Source of the DNA: Saprospiraceae bacterium
GTDB taxonomy: Bacteria > Bacteroidota > Bacteroidia > Chitinophagales > Saprospiraceae
Length of the DNA: 5,987 bases
Assembly: GCA_023300835.1 (NCBI GenBank)
Contig: JALZVB010000204.1
Location: forward strand, 1-5,987
Direction of reading: 5' to 3'
This document shows positions 1 through 5,564 of this stretch, piece by piece. The notes under the pieces were generated by a model. That model was not told the origin of the DNA. It ran no database searches and saw only the letters and a list, made by a program, of their open reading frames with translations. Every line of letters begins with the position of its first letter. The first letter of the stretch is position 1. Both the position numbers and the translations under genes were made by a program.

Positions 1-54
1 GACTCTAATCTATTGCTTCTAGGATTAGAAGCCATTTTGGATTACAACTTATGA
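1..54 (+). CDS. coaX: C-terminal end of probable type III pantothenate kinase (partial)
   Basis: The window opens inside an ORF that reads DSNLLLLGLEAILDYNL and stops at TGA (52-54). A short hydrophobic stretch followed by GL, a few residues and a YN-type end resembles the C-terminus of type III pantothenate kinases. These cytoplasmic enzymes carry out the first step of coenzyme A synthesis, phosphorylating pantothenate with ATP. From memory, in Bacteroidota coaX often lies directly upstream of an outer-membrane gene of the type found here at 162, and this context supports the call as much as the 17 visible residues do. No catalytic motif is inside the window, so the assignment is an inference. 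The stop codon overlaps an ATG (ATGA, 51-54) that opens a short ORF in frame with the next gene. Confidence 0.55.
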   Translation, partial: DSNLLLLGLEAILDYNL

Positions 55-161
55 CCGAAGTTAACAGAGTTACAACCTCTAATAAGAGCATTTTAAGTAG
101 AATGACTCATTTCATTACATTAATAACAATGATATAGCTGTTATTCTTTTCAATCAATTTC

Positions 162-1490
162 ATGACATTTATTCGACGGTGCCTTACTCTTTTAATTCTT
201 ATTCTTCCACTTATTTGCTTTGCTCAACCTAAAGACAACTCACCATATTCTAGGTTAGGTATAGGAGACATTTCTGATGACAACTTCATGGCGACAAGAC
301 ATATGGGAGGAATAGGTGCCTCTTATGTTGGGCCATACAACATAAATATTGTCAACCCCGCTTCATTAGCTTATCTATCAACAGCTTCATTTGATGTTGG
401 CGTACATGCAGAATTGAGTAATATTTCAGATAATGTAAATCCGAGTAGTAATAGTTGGAATGGTAACATATCCTATCTATCGCTTGCATTCCCATTACAG
501 AACCAAGTAAACGACCTTTTGGATAGAAAGGTAAGAAACTGGAAGTACGGAATGGGCTTTACATTGAAGCCTTTTTCAACTGTAGGTTATAACATTGAGG
601 TTCCACAGTTTACTGAAGAAACAGGTGAAACCAGACAATCTAACATAGGATTTGGAGGTACCTATGATTTTACGTGGAGTACCGCTGTCAACTATAAGAA
701 TCTAGCGATGGGTCTCAATCTAGGGTCTTTATTTGGTTCCATTACCAATCGATCAGCAGTAAATTTTCTGGATCTTCCAGGTGCTGTAAATACGCTAATT
801 GAAAACAAAAGAAATATGAGTGGTTTTCTATACCGTGTAGGGTTTCTCTATACCCATAACTTTAAGCGGAATGAATCAGAAGAAAACAATAAAGCCCCTG
901 GTAATAAAATGACTTTTGGACTTCATGTCAACTCTAAGTCTAACTTAACAATTGATGAAACAATATCAATAGGAACGGAGCAAATAATAGGCAGTAGTAT
1001 ATTTCGAGATACATCTTCTATCAACTTAATAACGCCAAGCAAACTGCCTGCTGAGTTGGGATTCGGTGCGACATATTATATGGGCGAAAAATTTGCAATA
1101 GGTGTGAACTTTACAACAACGTCTTGGTCTGACTTTATTAGTTCAACTGATAACGAAACGTTAAATGACGCCTCTGAGTTATCTTTCGGTGGATATTATC
1201 GTCCTAATTATAAATCAGCAGGAAGTTATCTCGCTAGAGTGCTATACAGATTCGGCGCATATTATAAAGAAACGCCGATCGAAGTAGAAAATGAGCGGGT
1301 AAGAGATTATGGATTGACAGCTGGTTTTGGGTTGCCTTTTTTCTTTCAAAGAAAAATCTCACATGCCAATCTTGGCCTAGAACTTGGGTTAAAAGGAGAC
1401 AACACTATTCTCGAAGAAAAATACATGAGACTATCATTCAGTTTCACGTTCAACGATGATGAGTGGTTTTTAAAAAGAAAGTATAATTAA
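162..1490 (+). CDS. secreted beta-barrel outer-membrane protein (SPYSRLGIGD family)
   Basis: The 442-residue product starts with a clear Sec signal peptide: basic RR at 5-6, a Leu/Ile-rich core at about 8-20, and probable cleavage after CFA at 21. The mature protein begins QPKDNSPYSRLGIGD, a hallmark of a Bacteroidota outer-membrane family often encoded beside coaX. NPASLAYL at 65-72 is like the NPA segment of FadL-type barrels. The remainder is rich in alternating Gly/aromatic strands, and the C-terminus (RLSFSFTFNDDEWFLKRKYN, 423-442) looks like a final beta strand plus the phylum's usual WFxKRK tail. It should sit in the outer membrane; a FadL-like transport role is only a guess. Start 162 is chosen because it gives the signal peptide directly; an in-frame ATG at 51 is separated from it by TAG at 135. 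There is no Shine-Dalgarno sequence. A double stop (TAATAA) ends the gene 13 bases before the TPR gene, which suggests one operon. Cys19 does not sit in a good lipobox. Confidence 0.85.
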   Translation: MTFIRRCLTLLILILPLICFAQPKDNSPYSRLGIGDISDDNFMATRHMGGIGASYVGPYNINIVNPASLAYLSTASFDVGVHAELSNISDNVNPSSNSWNGNISYLSLAFPLQNQVNDLLDRKVRNWKYGMGFTLKPFSTVGYNIEVPQFTEETGETRQSNIGFGGTYDFTWSTAVNYKNLAMGLNLGSLFGSITNRSAVNFLDLPGAVNTLIENKRNMSGFLYRVGFLYTHNFKRNESEENNKAPGNKMTFGLHVNSKSNLTIDETISIGTEQIIGSSIFRDTSSINLITPSKLPAELGFGATYYMGEKFAIGVNFTTTSWSDFISSTDNETLNDASELSFGGYYRPNYKSAGSYLARVLYRFGAYYKETPIEVENERVRDYGLTAGFGLPFFFQRKISHANLGLELGLKGDNTILEEKYMRLSFSFTFNDDEWFLKRKYN

Positions 1491-1503
1491 TAAACAGAAT
1501 ATT

Positions 1504-2922
1504 ATGGATAAGATTAGAAAATTAATGTTGAGCACATTTGTCTTAGCGATAAGCTTGCAGATGGTAACAGCTCAGTTAACTTCTTGGGAAGGTATTCCAG
1601 AAAAAGAAGAAGCAGAAAATGCACATAGTATTTATAGACAAGCCATAAAGTCTGGAGATATGGCGATTGCATTTGAAAATTGGCAGATTGCTTATAACCT
1701 AGCGCCTACGGCTGATGGCAAAAGAGATTATCACTTCATAGATGGTGTGAAATTATATATCGACAAGTTCAAAAATGAAACTGATCCGGCTAAAAAAGAG
1801 GAGCACAAGGCCATGATAGACAAGCTATATGGTGAAGCCATCACAGCTTATGAGACTAAAGCTATCAAGCCATCCAATTGTAACGATGATGCTTGTTATC
1901 AAGCTAAAGTGGGATATGTACTAGGTAGAAAAGCATTTGACATGTTTTATACCCTTAACTCACCTTATAGCAAAAACTTAGAAGTACTAGAACAAGCTGT
2001 TGAGAAGTCTGGTAATGATACGGAGTATACTGTATTTGATCCATTAGCAACTATTGCTGTTTATCAATTCCAAAAAGGAAAGATAGATAAGTTGAAAGCA
2101 CTTGATATCTATCAGAAGATGGAAGCTATAACTCAACACAACATCGATTCTGGTGCTAAATATGCCGACTATTATGACCAAGCTTGGAAGTCAGCATCTT
2201 CTAAATATGCGCCTATAGAAGCTGATATATTTGACTGTGAATTCTTCAAGCCTAAGTACAAAGAAATGTATGATAGTGCTCCCGATGATATGGACCAGTT
2301 AAAAAACATAGTCGGCCTACTGAAGAAAAGAGGTTGTGATCCTAGTGATCCGTTACTTGTAGATCTAGAAGGAAAATGGAAATCATATGCCGCTTCTACT
2401 AATGCCGCTAGAAAAGCAGAATTTGAGGCTAATAACCCATCACTTCTAGCTAAGAAAGCGTACGATAGTGGTGACTACGCTGGTGCAATTGCTAAATACG
2501 ATGAAGCCATCAATGGTGCAACTGACCCTAGCAAAAAAGCGAGCTACATGTTCTCTAAAGCTTCTATACAAGGAAGAAAGTTAAAGAAATACAGTGCAGC
2601 AAGAAAAACAGCTCTAGCAGCTACTAAGGTTAATCCTAGCTCAGGAAGACCCTACATGCTTATCGGTGACTTATACGCTACTGGAGCAAGAGATTGTGGT
2701 GATTCTTGGAATCAAAGATTAGCCATTATTGCAGCAATAGATAAATACAGAAAAGCAAAATCAGTAGACCCTTCTGTAGCTGATGAAGCTAAAAATAAAA
2801 TATCAAAATACAGATCTTCTCTTCCTGATCAACAAGAAGGTTTTATGAGATCAGTTAAAGCTGGAGATACTCAGAAAGTAGGCTGTTGGATCGGAGAAAC
2901 AGTTACAGTTAGGTATAAGTAA
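1504..2922 (+). CDS. secreted tetratricopeptide-repeat protein
   Basis: The 472-residue product has a signal peptide (KIRK at 3-6, hydrophobic 8-20, likely cleavage after VTA at 23), so it is predicted to be periplasmic or envelope-associated. Helical repeats of TPR type are clearest at about 311-344 (AKKAYDSGDYAGAIAKYDEA), 345-378 (ending in the typical NPSS) and 379-423. A looser TPR-like pair lies at about 38-70. The middle section (about 80-300) is helical, rich in Lys, Asp and Tyr, and not recognised as a named domain. Cysteines are at 126, 131, 245, 278, 398 and 461, an even number that would allow disulfides after export. The C-terminus contains GCWIGETVTVR (460-470), which I recall as recurring in Bacteroidota TPR proteins of this kind. 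TPRs bind protein partners; the obvious candidate is the outer-membrane protein encoded 13 bases upstream. No enzyme motif is visible and the function is unknown. Confidence 0.85.
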   Translation: MDKIRKLMLSTFVLAISLQMVTAQLTSWEGIPEKEEAENAHSIYRQAIKSGDMAIAFENWQIAYNLAPTADGKRDYHFIDGVKLYIDKFKNETDPAKKEEHKAMIDKLYGEAITAYETKAIKPSNCNDDACYQAKVGYVLGRKAFDMFYTLNSPYSKNLEVLEQAVEKSGNDTEYTVFDPLATIAVYQFQKGKIDKLKALDIYQKMEAITQHNIDSGAKYADYYDQAWKSASSKYAPIEADIFDCEFFKPKYKEMYDSAPDDMDQLKNIVGLLKKRGCDPSDPLLVDLEGKWKSYAASTNAARKAEFEANNPSLLAKKAYDSGDYAGAIAKYDEAINGATDPSKKASYMFSKASIQGRKLKKYSAARKTALAATKVNPSSGRPYMLIGDLYATGARDCGDSWNQRLAIIAAIDKYRKAKSVDPSVADEAKNKISKYRSSLPDQQEGFMRSVKAGDTQKVGCWIGETVTVRYK

Positions 2923-3022
2923 TACCAAACTAAGTTTGTAACTTAATTATGCCGTACATATTTTAAAGGAAATTATACTGCACCTTAACATTCAAACTAT
3001 AGCTAAAGATATTATAAATGTT

Positions 3023-3057
3023 AAAGGGCTGTCTCGTTAGAGATGGCCTTTTTTTTT
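3023..3057 (+). terminator. Rho-independent terminator of the OMP-TPR transcript
   Basis: The arms AAAGGGCTGTCTC (3023-3035) and GAGATGGCCTTT (3040 on) form a 13-pair stem, including three G-U wobbles, around a GTTA loop. The 3' arm runs into nine consecutive T (3049-3057), the last pairs of the stem using the first of these. It lies about 100 bases after the TPR stop codon and separates that operon from proS. An upstream segment could pair with its 5' arm (see findings). Confidence 0.85.
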
Positions 3058-3108
3058 ATTGGTACATACTCCACTTTTACTAGTCTAATATAATACCCAA
3101 CAAAAACG

Positions 3109-3116
3109 TACTTTTG
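3109..3116 (+). promoter_or_regulatory. Bacteroidota-type -7 promoter box of proS
   Basis: TACTTTTG matches the Bacteroidota sigma factor -7 consensus TAnnTTTG exactly and lies 34 bases before the proS ATG, just after the terminator of the upstream operon. It would give a leader of roughly 25-30 nt. No convincing TTG/TTTG -33 element is found at the expected 19-21 base spacing, so this rests on the -7 box and its position. Confidence 0.6.
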
Positions 3117-3117
3117 C

Positions 3118-3133
3118 ATTCTTACTTAAGAAT
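3118..3133. promoter_or_regulatory. inverted repeat at the predicted proS transcription start
   Basis: ATTCTTA-CT-TAAGAAT is a perfect 7-base dyad with a 2-base spacer, starting one base after the -7 box of proS and covering the predicted transcription start. It could be an operator, or in RNA a 6-pair hairpin with a 4-nt loop at the very 5' end of the mRNA. It is AT-rich, so chance is a real possibility and no binding protein is suggested by the sequence. Confidence 0.3.
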
Positions 3134-3150
3134 CGAAACATTCATAAATA

Positions 3151-4617
3151 ATGGCAAAACAAATAACACCTAGAGGAGAGAATTATTCTCAGTGGTACAA
3201 TGATATAATAAAGAAAGCTGGTCTGGCAGATAACTCAGCGGTTAGAGGCTGTATGGTTATAAAGCCTACAGGGTTTGCTATCTGGGAGAATATGAAAGCT
3301 CAGCTTGACAAAATGTTCAAAGAAACAGGACATGTCAATGCTTATTTCCCCCTATTTATACCTAAAAGTTTCCTAAGCAAGGAAGCCAAGCACGTTGATG
3401 GTTTTGCCAAGGAATGTGCCGTTGTTACGCATCACAGGTTAATGAATGACCCTAATGGTGATGGTGTAATTGTTGACCCTACGGCTAAGTTAGCGGAAGA
3501 ACTTATCGTAAGACCTACTTCTGAAACAATTATCTGGAATACATACAGGGATTGGATCCAATCTTATAGAGATTTGCCATTATTGATAAACCAATGGTGT
3601 AATGTTGTCAGATGGGAAATGAGAACGAGACCATTCTTAAGAACTACTGAATTCTTGTGGCAAGAGGGCCATACCGCACATGCTACCCAACAAGAAGCTA
3701 TTGAAGAAGCACAACTTATACATGAAGTTTACGCAAGATTCGCTGAAGATTATATGGCCATGCCTGTTATAAAAGGTGCCAAAACAGAGAATGAACGATT
3801 TGCAGGTGCTGTTGATACTTATACTATCGAAGCACTTATGCAGGATGGAAAAGCCCTGCAAGCGGGGACTTCGCATTTTCTAGGTCAGAATTTTGCCAAA
3901 GCATTTGACGTTACTTTCTCTGACAATAATAACAAGATGGATCATGTCTGGGCCAGTTCTTGGGGAGTTTCTACAAGACTTGTCGGTGGACTTATTATGA
4001 CCCATTCTGATGACGATGGTCTAGTTCTACCTCCTAAGTTGGCTCCGACACAAGTTGTCATTGTCCCTATCCCCAAGCCAAATCCTGAGATCATGGAGGT
4101 CGCAGAAAAGATAGCTGGGCAACTAAAGGCAGCTGGTATCAGAGTTAAAATCGATACTGACGAAAAGAAACGTCCAGGCTTCAAATTTGCGCAATATGAG
4201 ATGGAAGGCGTACCTATAAGACTAGGTATAGGAATGAGAGATCTCGCTAATAATCAAGTAGAAATTGCTAGAAGGGATACCAAAGAAAAAGCACTTAAAC
4301 CCGTAGAAGGAATAGACAGATACATTGCTGACCTATTAGTAGAAATTCAGTCTAATTTGTTTAATAAAGCTGTAAAGTATAGAGAAGATCATACTTCAGA
4401 AACGACTGACTTTGAGGAGTTTAAACACATTCTTGAGAATAAAGGTGGATTTATAAAGGCACATTGGGATGGAACAGTTGAGACTGAATTAAAAATCAAG
4501 GAATTGACCAAAGCCAGTATCAGATGTATCCCTCTAGATGAACCAGAAACACCTGGTAAATGTATTCTTACGGGTAATGATTCTAAACAAAAAGTGCTTT
4601 TCGCGAAAGCTTACTAA
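3151..4617 (+). CDS. proS: prolyl-tRNA synthetase, archaeal/eukaryotic-like short type
   Basis: This cytoplasmic class II aminoacyl-tRNA synthetase charges tRNA-Pro with proline using ATP. At 488 residues it has the length of the short (type 3) form, which lacks the editing insertion between motifs 2 and 3. Visible signatures are RPTSET (121-126) for substrate binding, motif 2 from RWEMRTRPFLRTTEF to EGHTAH (154-177), LQAGTSHFLGQNFAKAF (236-252) in the active site, and motif 3 in STRLVGGLIMTHSDDDGLVLPP (274-295). The anticodon-binding domain follows at about 299-400, and the C-terminal domain ends in the usual VLFAKAY. In archaeal relatives the C-terminal domain binds zinc through four Cys; here only Cys471 appears to remain (WDG at 439-441 and CILT at 471-474 where WCG and CxxC would be expected). 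The gene has its own -7 box and terminator, so it is probably transcribed mainly alone. ATG at 3151 gives the family's normal N-terminus; no Shine-Dalgarno sequence is present. Confidence 0.97.
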   Translation: MAKQITPRGENYSQWYNDIIKKAGLADNSAVRGCMVIKPTGFAIWENMKAQLDKMFKETGHVNAYFPLFIPKSFLSKEAKHVDGFAKECAVVTHHRLMNDPNGDGVIVDPTAKLAEELIVRPTSETIIWNTYRDWIQSYRDLPLLINQWCNVVRWEMRTRPFLRTTEFLWQEGHTAHATQQEAIEEAQLIHEVYARFAEDYMAMPVIKGAKTENERFAGAVDTYTIEALMQDGKALQAGTSHFLGQNFAKAFDVTFSDNNNKMDHVWASSWGVSTRLVGGLIMTHSDDDGLVLPPKLAPTQVVIVPIPKPNPEIMEVAEKIAGQLKAAGIRVKIDTDEKKRPGFKFAQYEMEGVPIRLGIGMRDLANNQVEIARRDTKEKALKPVEGIDRYIADLLVEIQSNLFNKAVKYREDHTSETTDFEEFKHILENKGGFIKAHWDGTVETELKIKELTKASIRCIPLDEPETPGKCILTGNDSKQKVLFAKAY

Positions 4618-4646
4618 GTAGCGCTTAAAAAAGCAACTTCATAATC

Positions 4647-4673
4647 TGTGATTGGCACTTTTTCGCAATCACA
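4647..4673 (+). repeat. 8-bp inverted repeat in the proS 3' untranslated region
   Basis: TGTGATTG (4647-4654) and CAATCACA (4666-4673) are perfect complements around an 11-nt loop, GCACTTTTTCG. The hairpin lies between the proS stop and its terminator. Nine of the loop bases (4655-4663) are also complementary to AAAAAGTGC near the end of the proS coding region (4589-4597). No T-tract follows this stem directly, so it is not itself the terminator. Confidence 0.45.
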
Positions 4674-4677
4674 TCGT

Positions 4678-4721
4678 AAAAAAACACAGCGGCAGCTAGA
4701 CTATCGTTGTGTTTTTTTTTT
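4678..4721 (+). terminator. Rho-independent terminator after proS
   Basis: AACACAGCG (4683-4691) pairs with CGTTGTGTT (4705-4713), with one G-U pair, around a 13-nt loop. Seven A precede the stem and a run of ten T ends it (4712-4721), so the stem can extend by A-T pairs and the hairpin could also act on the opposite strand. It lies 60 bases after the proS stop and only 35 bases before ywbE, so ywbE is transcribed either by read-through or from a promoter not recognised here. Confidence 0.85.
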
Positions 4722-4756
4722 CATAAATATCATTCACCATTTCTAAGCTTAAACAA

Positions 4757-4957
4757 ATGGCAATACCTAAAAGATCTGAACTAGAGTTAGATCAGCTTGT
4801 ACTTGTTGTACAGAAACAAGACCAGAGATCAGGCGAGCTTACTGAGGGCCTCATCAAGAGATTCTTGACAAAGTCTCCTCAGCATCCTCACGGAATCAAG
4901 GTAATGCTTGATACTGGAGAAGTTGGTAGAGTACAGTCTATAGTCGTAGAAGATTAA
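4757..4957 (+). CDS. ywbE: YwbE family protein (DUF2196)
   Basis: The 66-residue product carries the whole YwbE signature: VVQKQDQRSGELTEGLIKRF (about 17-36), then LTKSPQHPHGIKVML (37-51) and GEVGRVQSI (54-62). The length is normal for this family of small cytoplasmic proteins. They are widespread in bacteria and have no established biochemical role; the compact, Gly-turn-rich pattern suggests a small beta-barrel fold, but this is an inference. The start is the only reasonable ATG, and no Shine-Dalgarno sequence precedes it. It sits just past the proS terminator. No plus-strand T-tract terminator follows directly: the stretch after the stop holds a weak 7-pair hairpin (4968-4987) and then a GC-rich hairpin whose T-tract lies on the other strand. 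Confidence 0.9.
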   Translation: MAIPKRSELELDQLVLVVQKQDQRSGELTEGLIKRFLTKSPQHPHGIKVMLDTGEVGRVQSIVVED

Positions 4958-4994
4958 GCAATTATATTAACCAACCAAGTTTGGTTATAGGCAT

Positions 4995-5019
4995 AAAAAA
5001 AGGGCTCCTAGCGGAGCCC
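4995..5019 (-). terminator. Rho-independent terminator on the minus strand
   Basis: Read on the minus strand, GGGCTCC-GCTA-GGAGCCC forms a perfect 7-pair GC-rich stem with a 4-nt loop, followed at once by seven T (5001 down to 4995). On the plus strand the stem is followed by CCCGAATC, with no T-tract, so the signal is directional. The nearest minus-strand protein gene ends at 5565, about 550 bases upstream, so a closer, non-coding transcript is the likelier client. Confidence 0.75.
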
Positions 5020-5101
5020 CCCGAATCTCTTTGATCACATATTATCATCTCTCAGGTGAAAATATTGAAGTCATGACCTAAAGGATCTCATGAAGTAAAC
5101 T
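4995..5101 (-). ncRNA. candidate small RNA of about 105 nt
   Basis: A TATCTTTG promoter box (5113-5106, minus strand) lies upstream of a strong minus-strand terminator (5019-4995), with no convincing protein gene between. The predicted transcript would start around 5101-5098 and end in the T-tract. Inside, a TTTAGGT segment (complement of 5076-5082) can pair with ACCTGAG (complement of 5051-5057) with two wobbles, and GATC copies at 5084-5087 and 5033-5036 could close it further. Only very short ORFs occur, one of 9 codons and one of 28 codons running through the terminator stem. It does not match SRP RNA, TPP or SAM riboswitch cores as I know them. It is convergent with ywbE and would not overlap its coding region. 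The existence and ends of this RNA are inferred. Confidence 0.4.
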
Positions 5102-5105
5102 GTCG

Positions 5106-5113
5106 CAAAGATA
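5106..5113 (-). promoter_or_regulatory. Bacteroidota-type -7 box on the minus strand
   Basis: The minus strand reads TATCTTTG, an exact match to TAnnTTTG. A clear TTG at -33 is missing; instead a very AT-rich inverted repeat (5129-5173) lies directly upstream and could act as an UP-like element. It points at the minus-strand terminator about 90 bases away. The 8-base consensus has only six fixed positions, so a chance match in AT-rich DNA is possible; the paired terminator is what raises its value. Confidence 0.45.
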
Positions 5114-5128
5114 ATACGTTTTAGTGAT

Positions 5129-5173
5129 TTATATATAGAAAAAATAATAATTTATTAAAATATCTATATATAA
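5129..5173. repeat. AT-rich inverted repeat
   Basis: TTATATATAGA (5129-5139) and TCTATATATAA (5163-5173) are perfect 11-base complements around a 23-base A/T spacer. Allowing a one-base bulge, the match extends by two more bases (GAT/ATC). The only G or C inside the arms is the single G and its partner C. It lies just upstream of the minus-strand promoter box at 5113-5106. Confidence 0.5.
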
Positions 5174-5379
5174 TCCACTGATAACTACCCATAGTCTAAT
5201 ATTTATATGTCTTCTTGACGCCATCATATAGCTATTTCTAGATATTTAATATACAAGCATCAACATATAAGGCTTTTGCTGCGTTATTACTACATATTAC
5301 ATTTTAATCTCCCTAACGTAATATAAATTATAAAGCAATAGGAAAGTAGTTTTTTAGTTTTTTTCATAGTAGTTTTTAG

Positions 5380-5426
5380 GCAGAAACATGATTTGCAAAT
5401 TATGCATGTTTCTGCTTTTTTATTTT
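5380..5426 (+). terminator. plus-strand Rho-independent terminator with no adjacent gene
   Basis: GCAGAAACATG (5380-5390) pairs perfectly over 11 bases with CATGTTTCTGC (5405-5415), followed by T6-A-T4. The 14-nt loop contains the palindrome ATTTGCAAAT (5391-5400), and CATGATTTG/CAAATTATG offers an alternative fold. There is no T-tract on the minus side, so it serves plus-strand transcripts. The nearest plus-strand gene, ywbE, stops about 420 bases earlier; it either ends a long ywbE 3' region or an unrecognised plus-strand RNA. Confidence 0.75.
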
Positions 5427-5564
5427 GATACCTGCTATCTAGTAACCGTTGAATTTCTGCATACGAATGATAATTGATATCAAATTTAGGGTTCTATTAG
5501 GTATACTTTATCTGAAGGTAAACTACAAGATGTTATGACCAATCTCTGTTTGACATTTAAATCA

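Larger units (their letters stand above)
5114..5564. other. AT-rich intergenic region without a recognisable protein gene
   Basis: This stretch carries stops in all frames at short spacing and no ORF with family-like sequence. What it does hold: the AT-rich inverted repeat at 5129-5173, a pair of near-identical AGTAG-T(5-6)-AG direct repeats at 5345-5357 and 5368-5379 with a T7 run between them, the hairpin terminator at 5380-5426, and a weak minus-strand TAAATTTG match at 5488-5481. A 23-codon ORF at 5467-5538 has no supporting features. No terminator with a minus-strand T-tract was found directly after the minus-strand gene that stops at 5565. Confidence 0.6.

Noticed and set aside
2923..3150. 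T-box leader regulating proS
   Set aside because: The terminator before a tRNA synthetase gene suggested this, but there is no T-box core sequence, the terminator lies upstream of the proS promoter box, and it fits the end of the TPR operon.
3637..3876. Minus-strand ORF of 79 codons inside proS
   Set aside because: It lies fully antisense to the catalytic core of a confidently identified gene and has no family-like features.
3942..4184. Minus-strand ORF of 80 codons inside proS
   Set aside because: It is antisense to motif 3 and the start of the anticodon-binding domain of proS; its Ser/Thr/Pro-rich product reflects the opposite strand.
4968..4987. TAACCAA/TTGGTTA hairpin after ywbE as its terminator
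   Set aside because: The 7-pair stem is AT-rich and not followed by a T-tract.
5024..5060. TPP-riboswitch-like CTGAGA on the minus strand
   Set aside because: Only this short match exists; the rest of the TPP core and a thiamine gene downstream are missing.
5481..5488. Minus-strand TAAATTTG as a promoter
   Set aside because: It matches the -7 consensus but has no -33 element, no gene or directional terminator close downstream, and such matches are common in AT-rich DNA.
5467..5538. Plus-strand ORF of 23 codons in the intergenic region
   Set aside because: Too short, no ribosome binding or promoter signal, no recognisable sequence; expected by chance.
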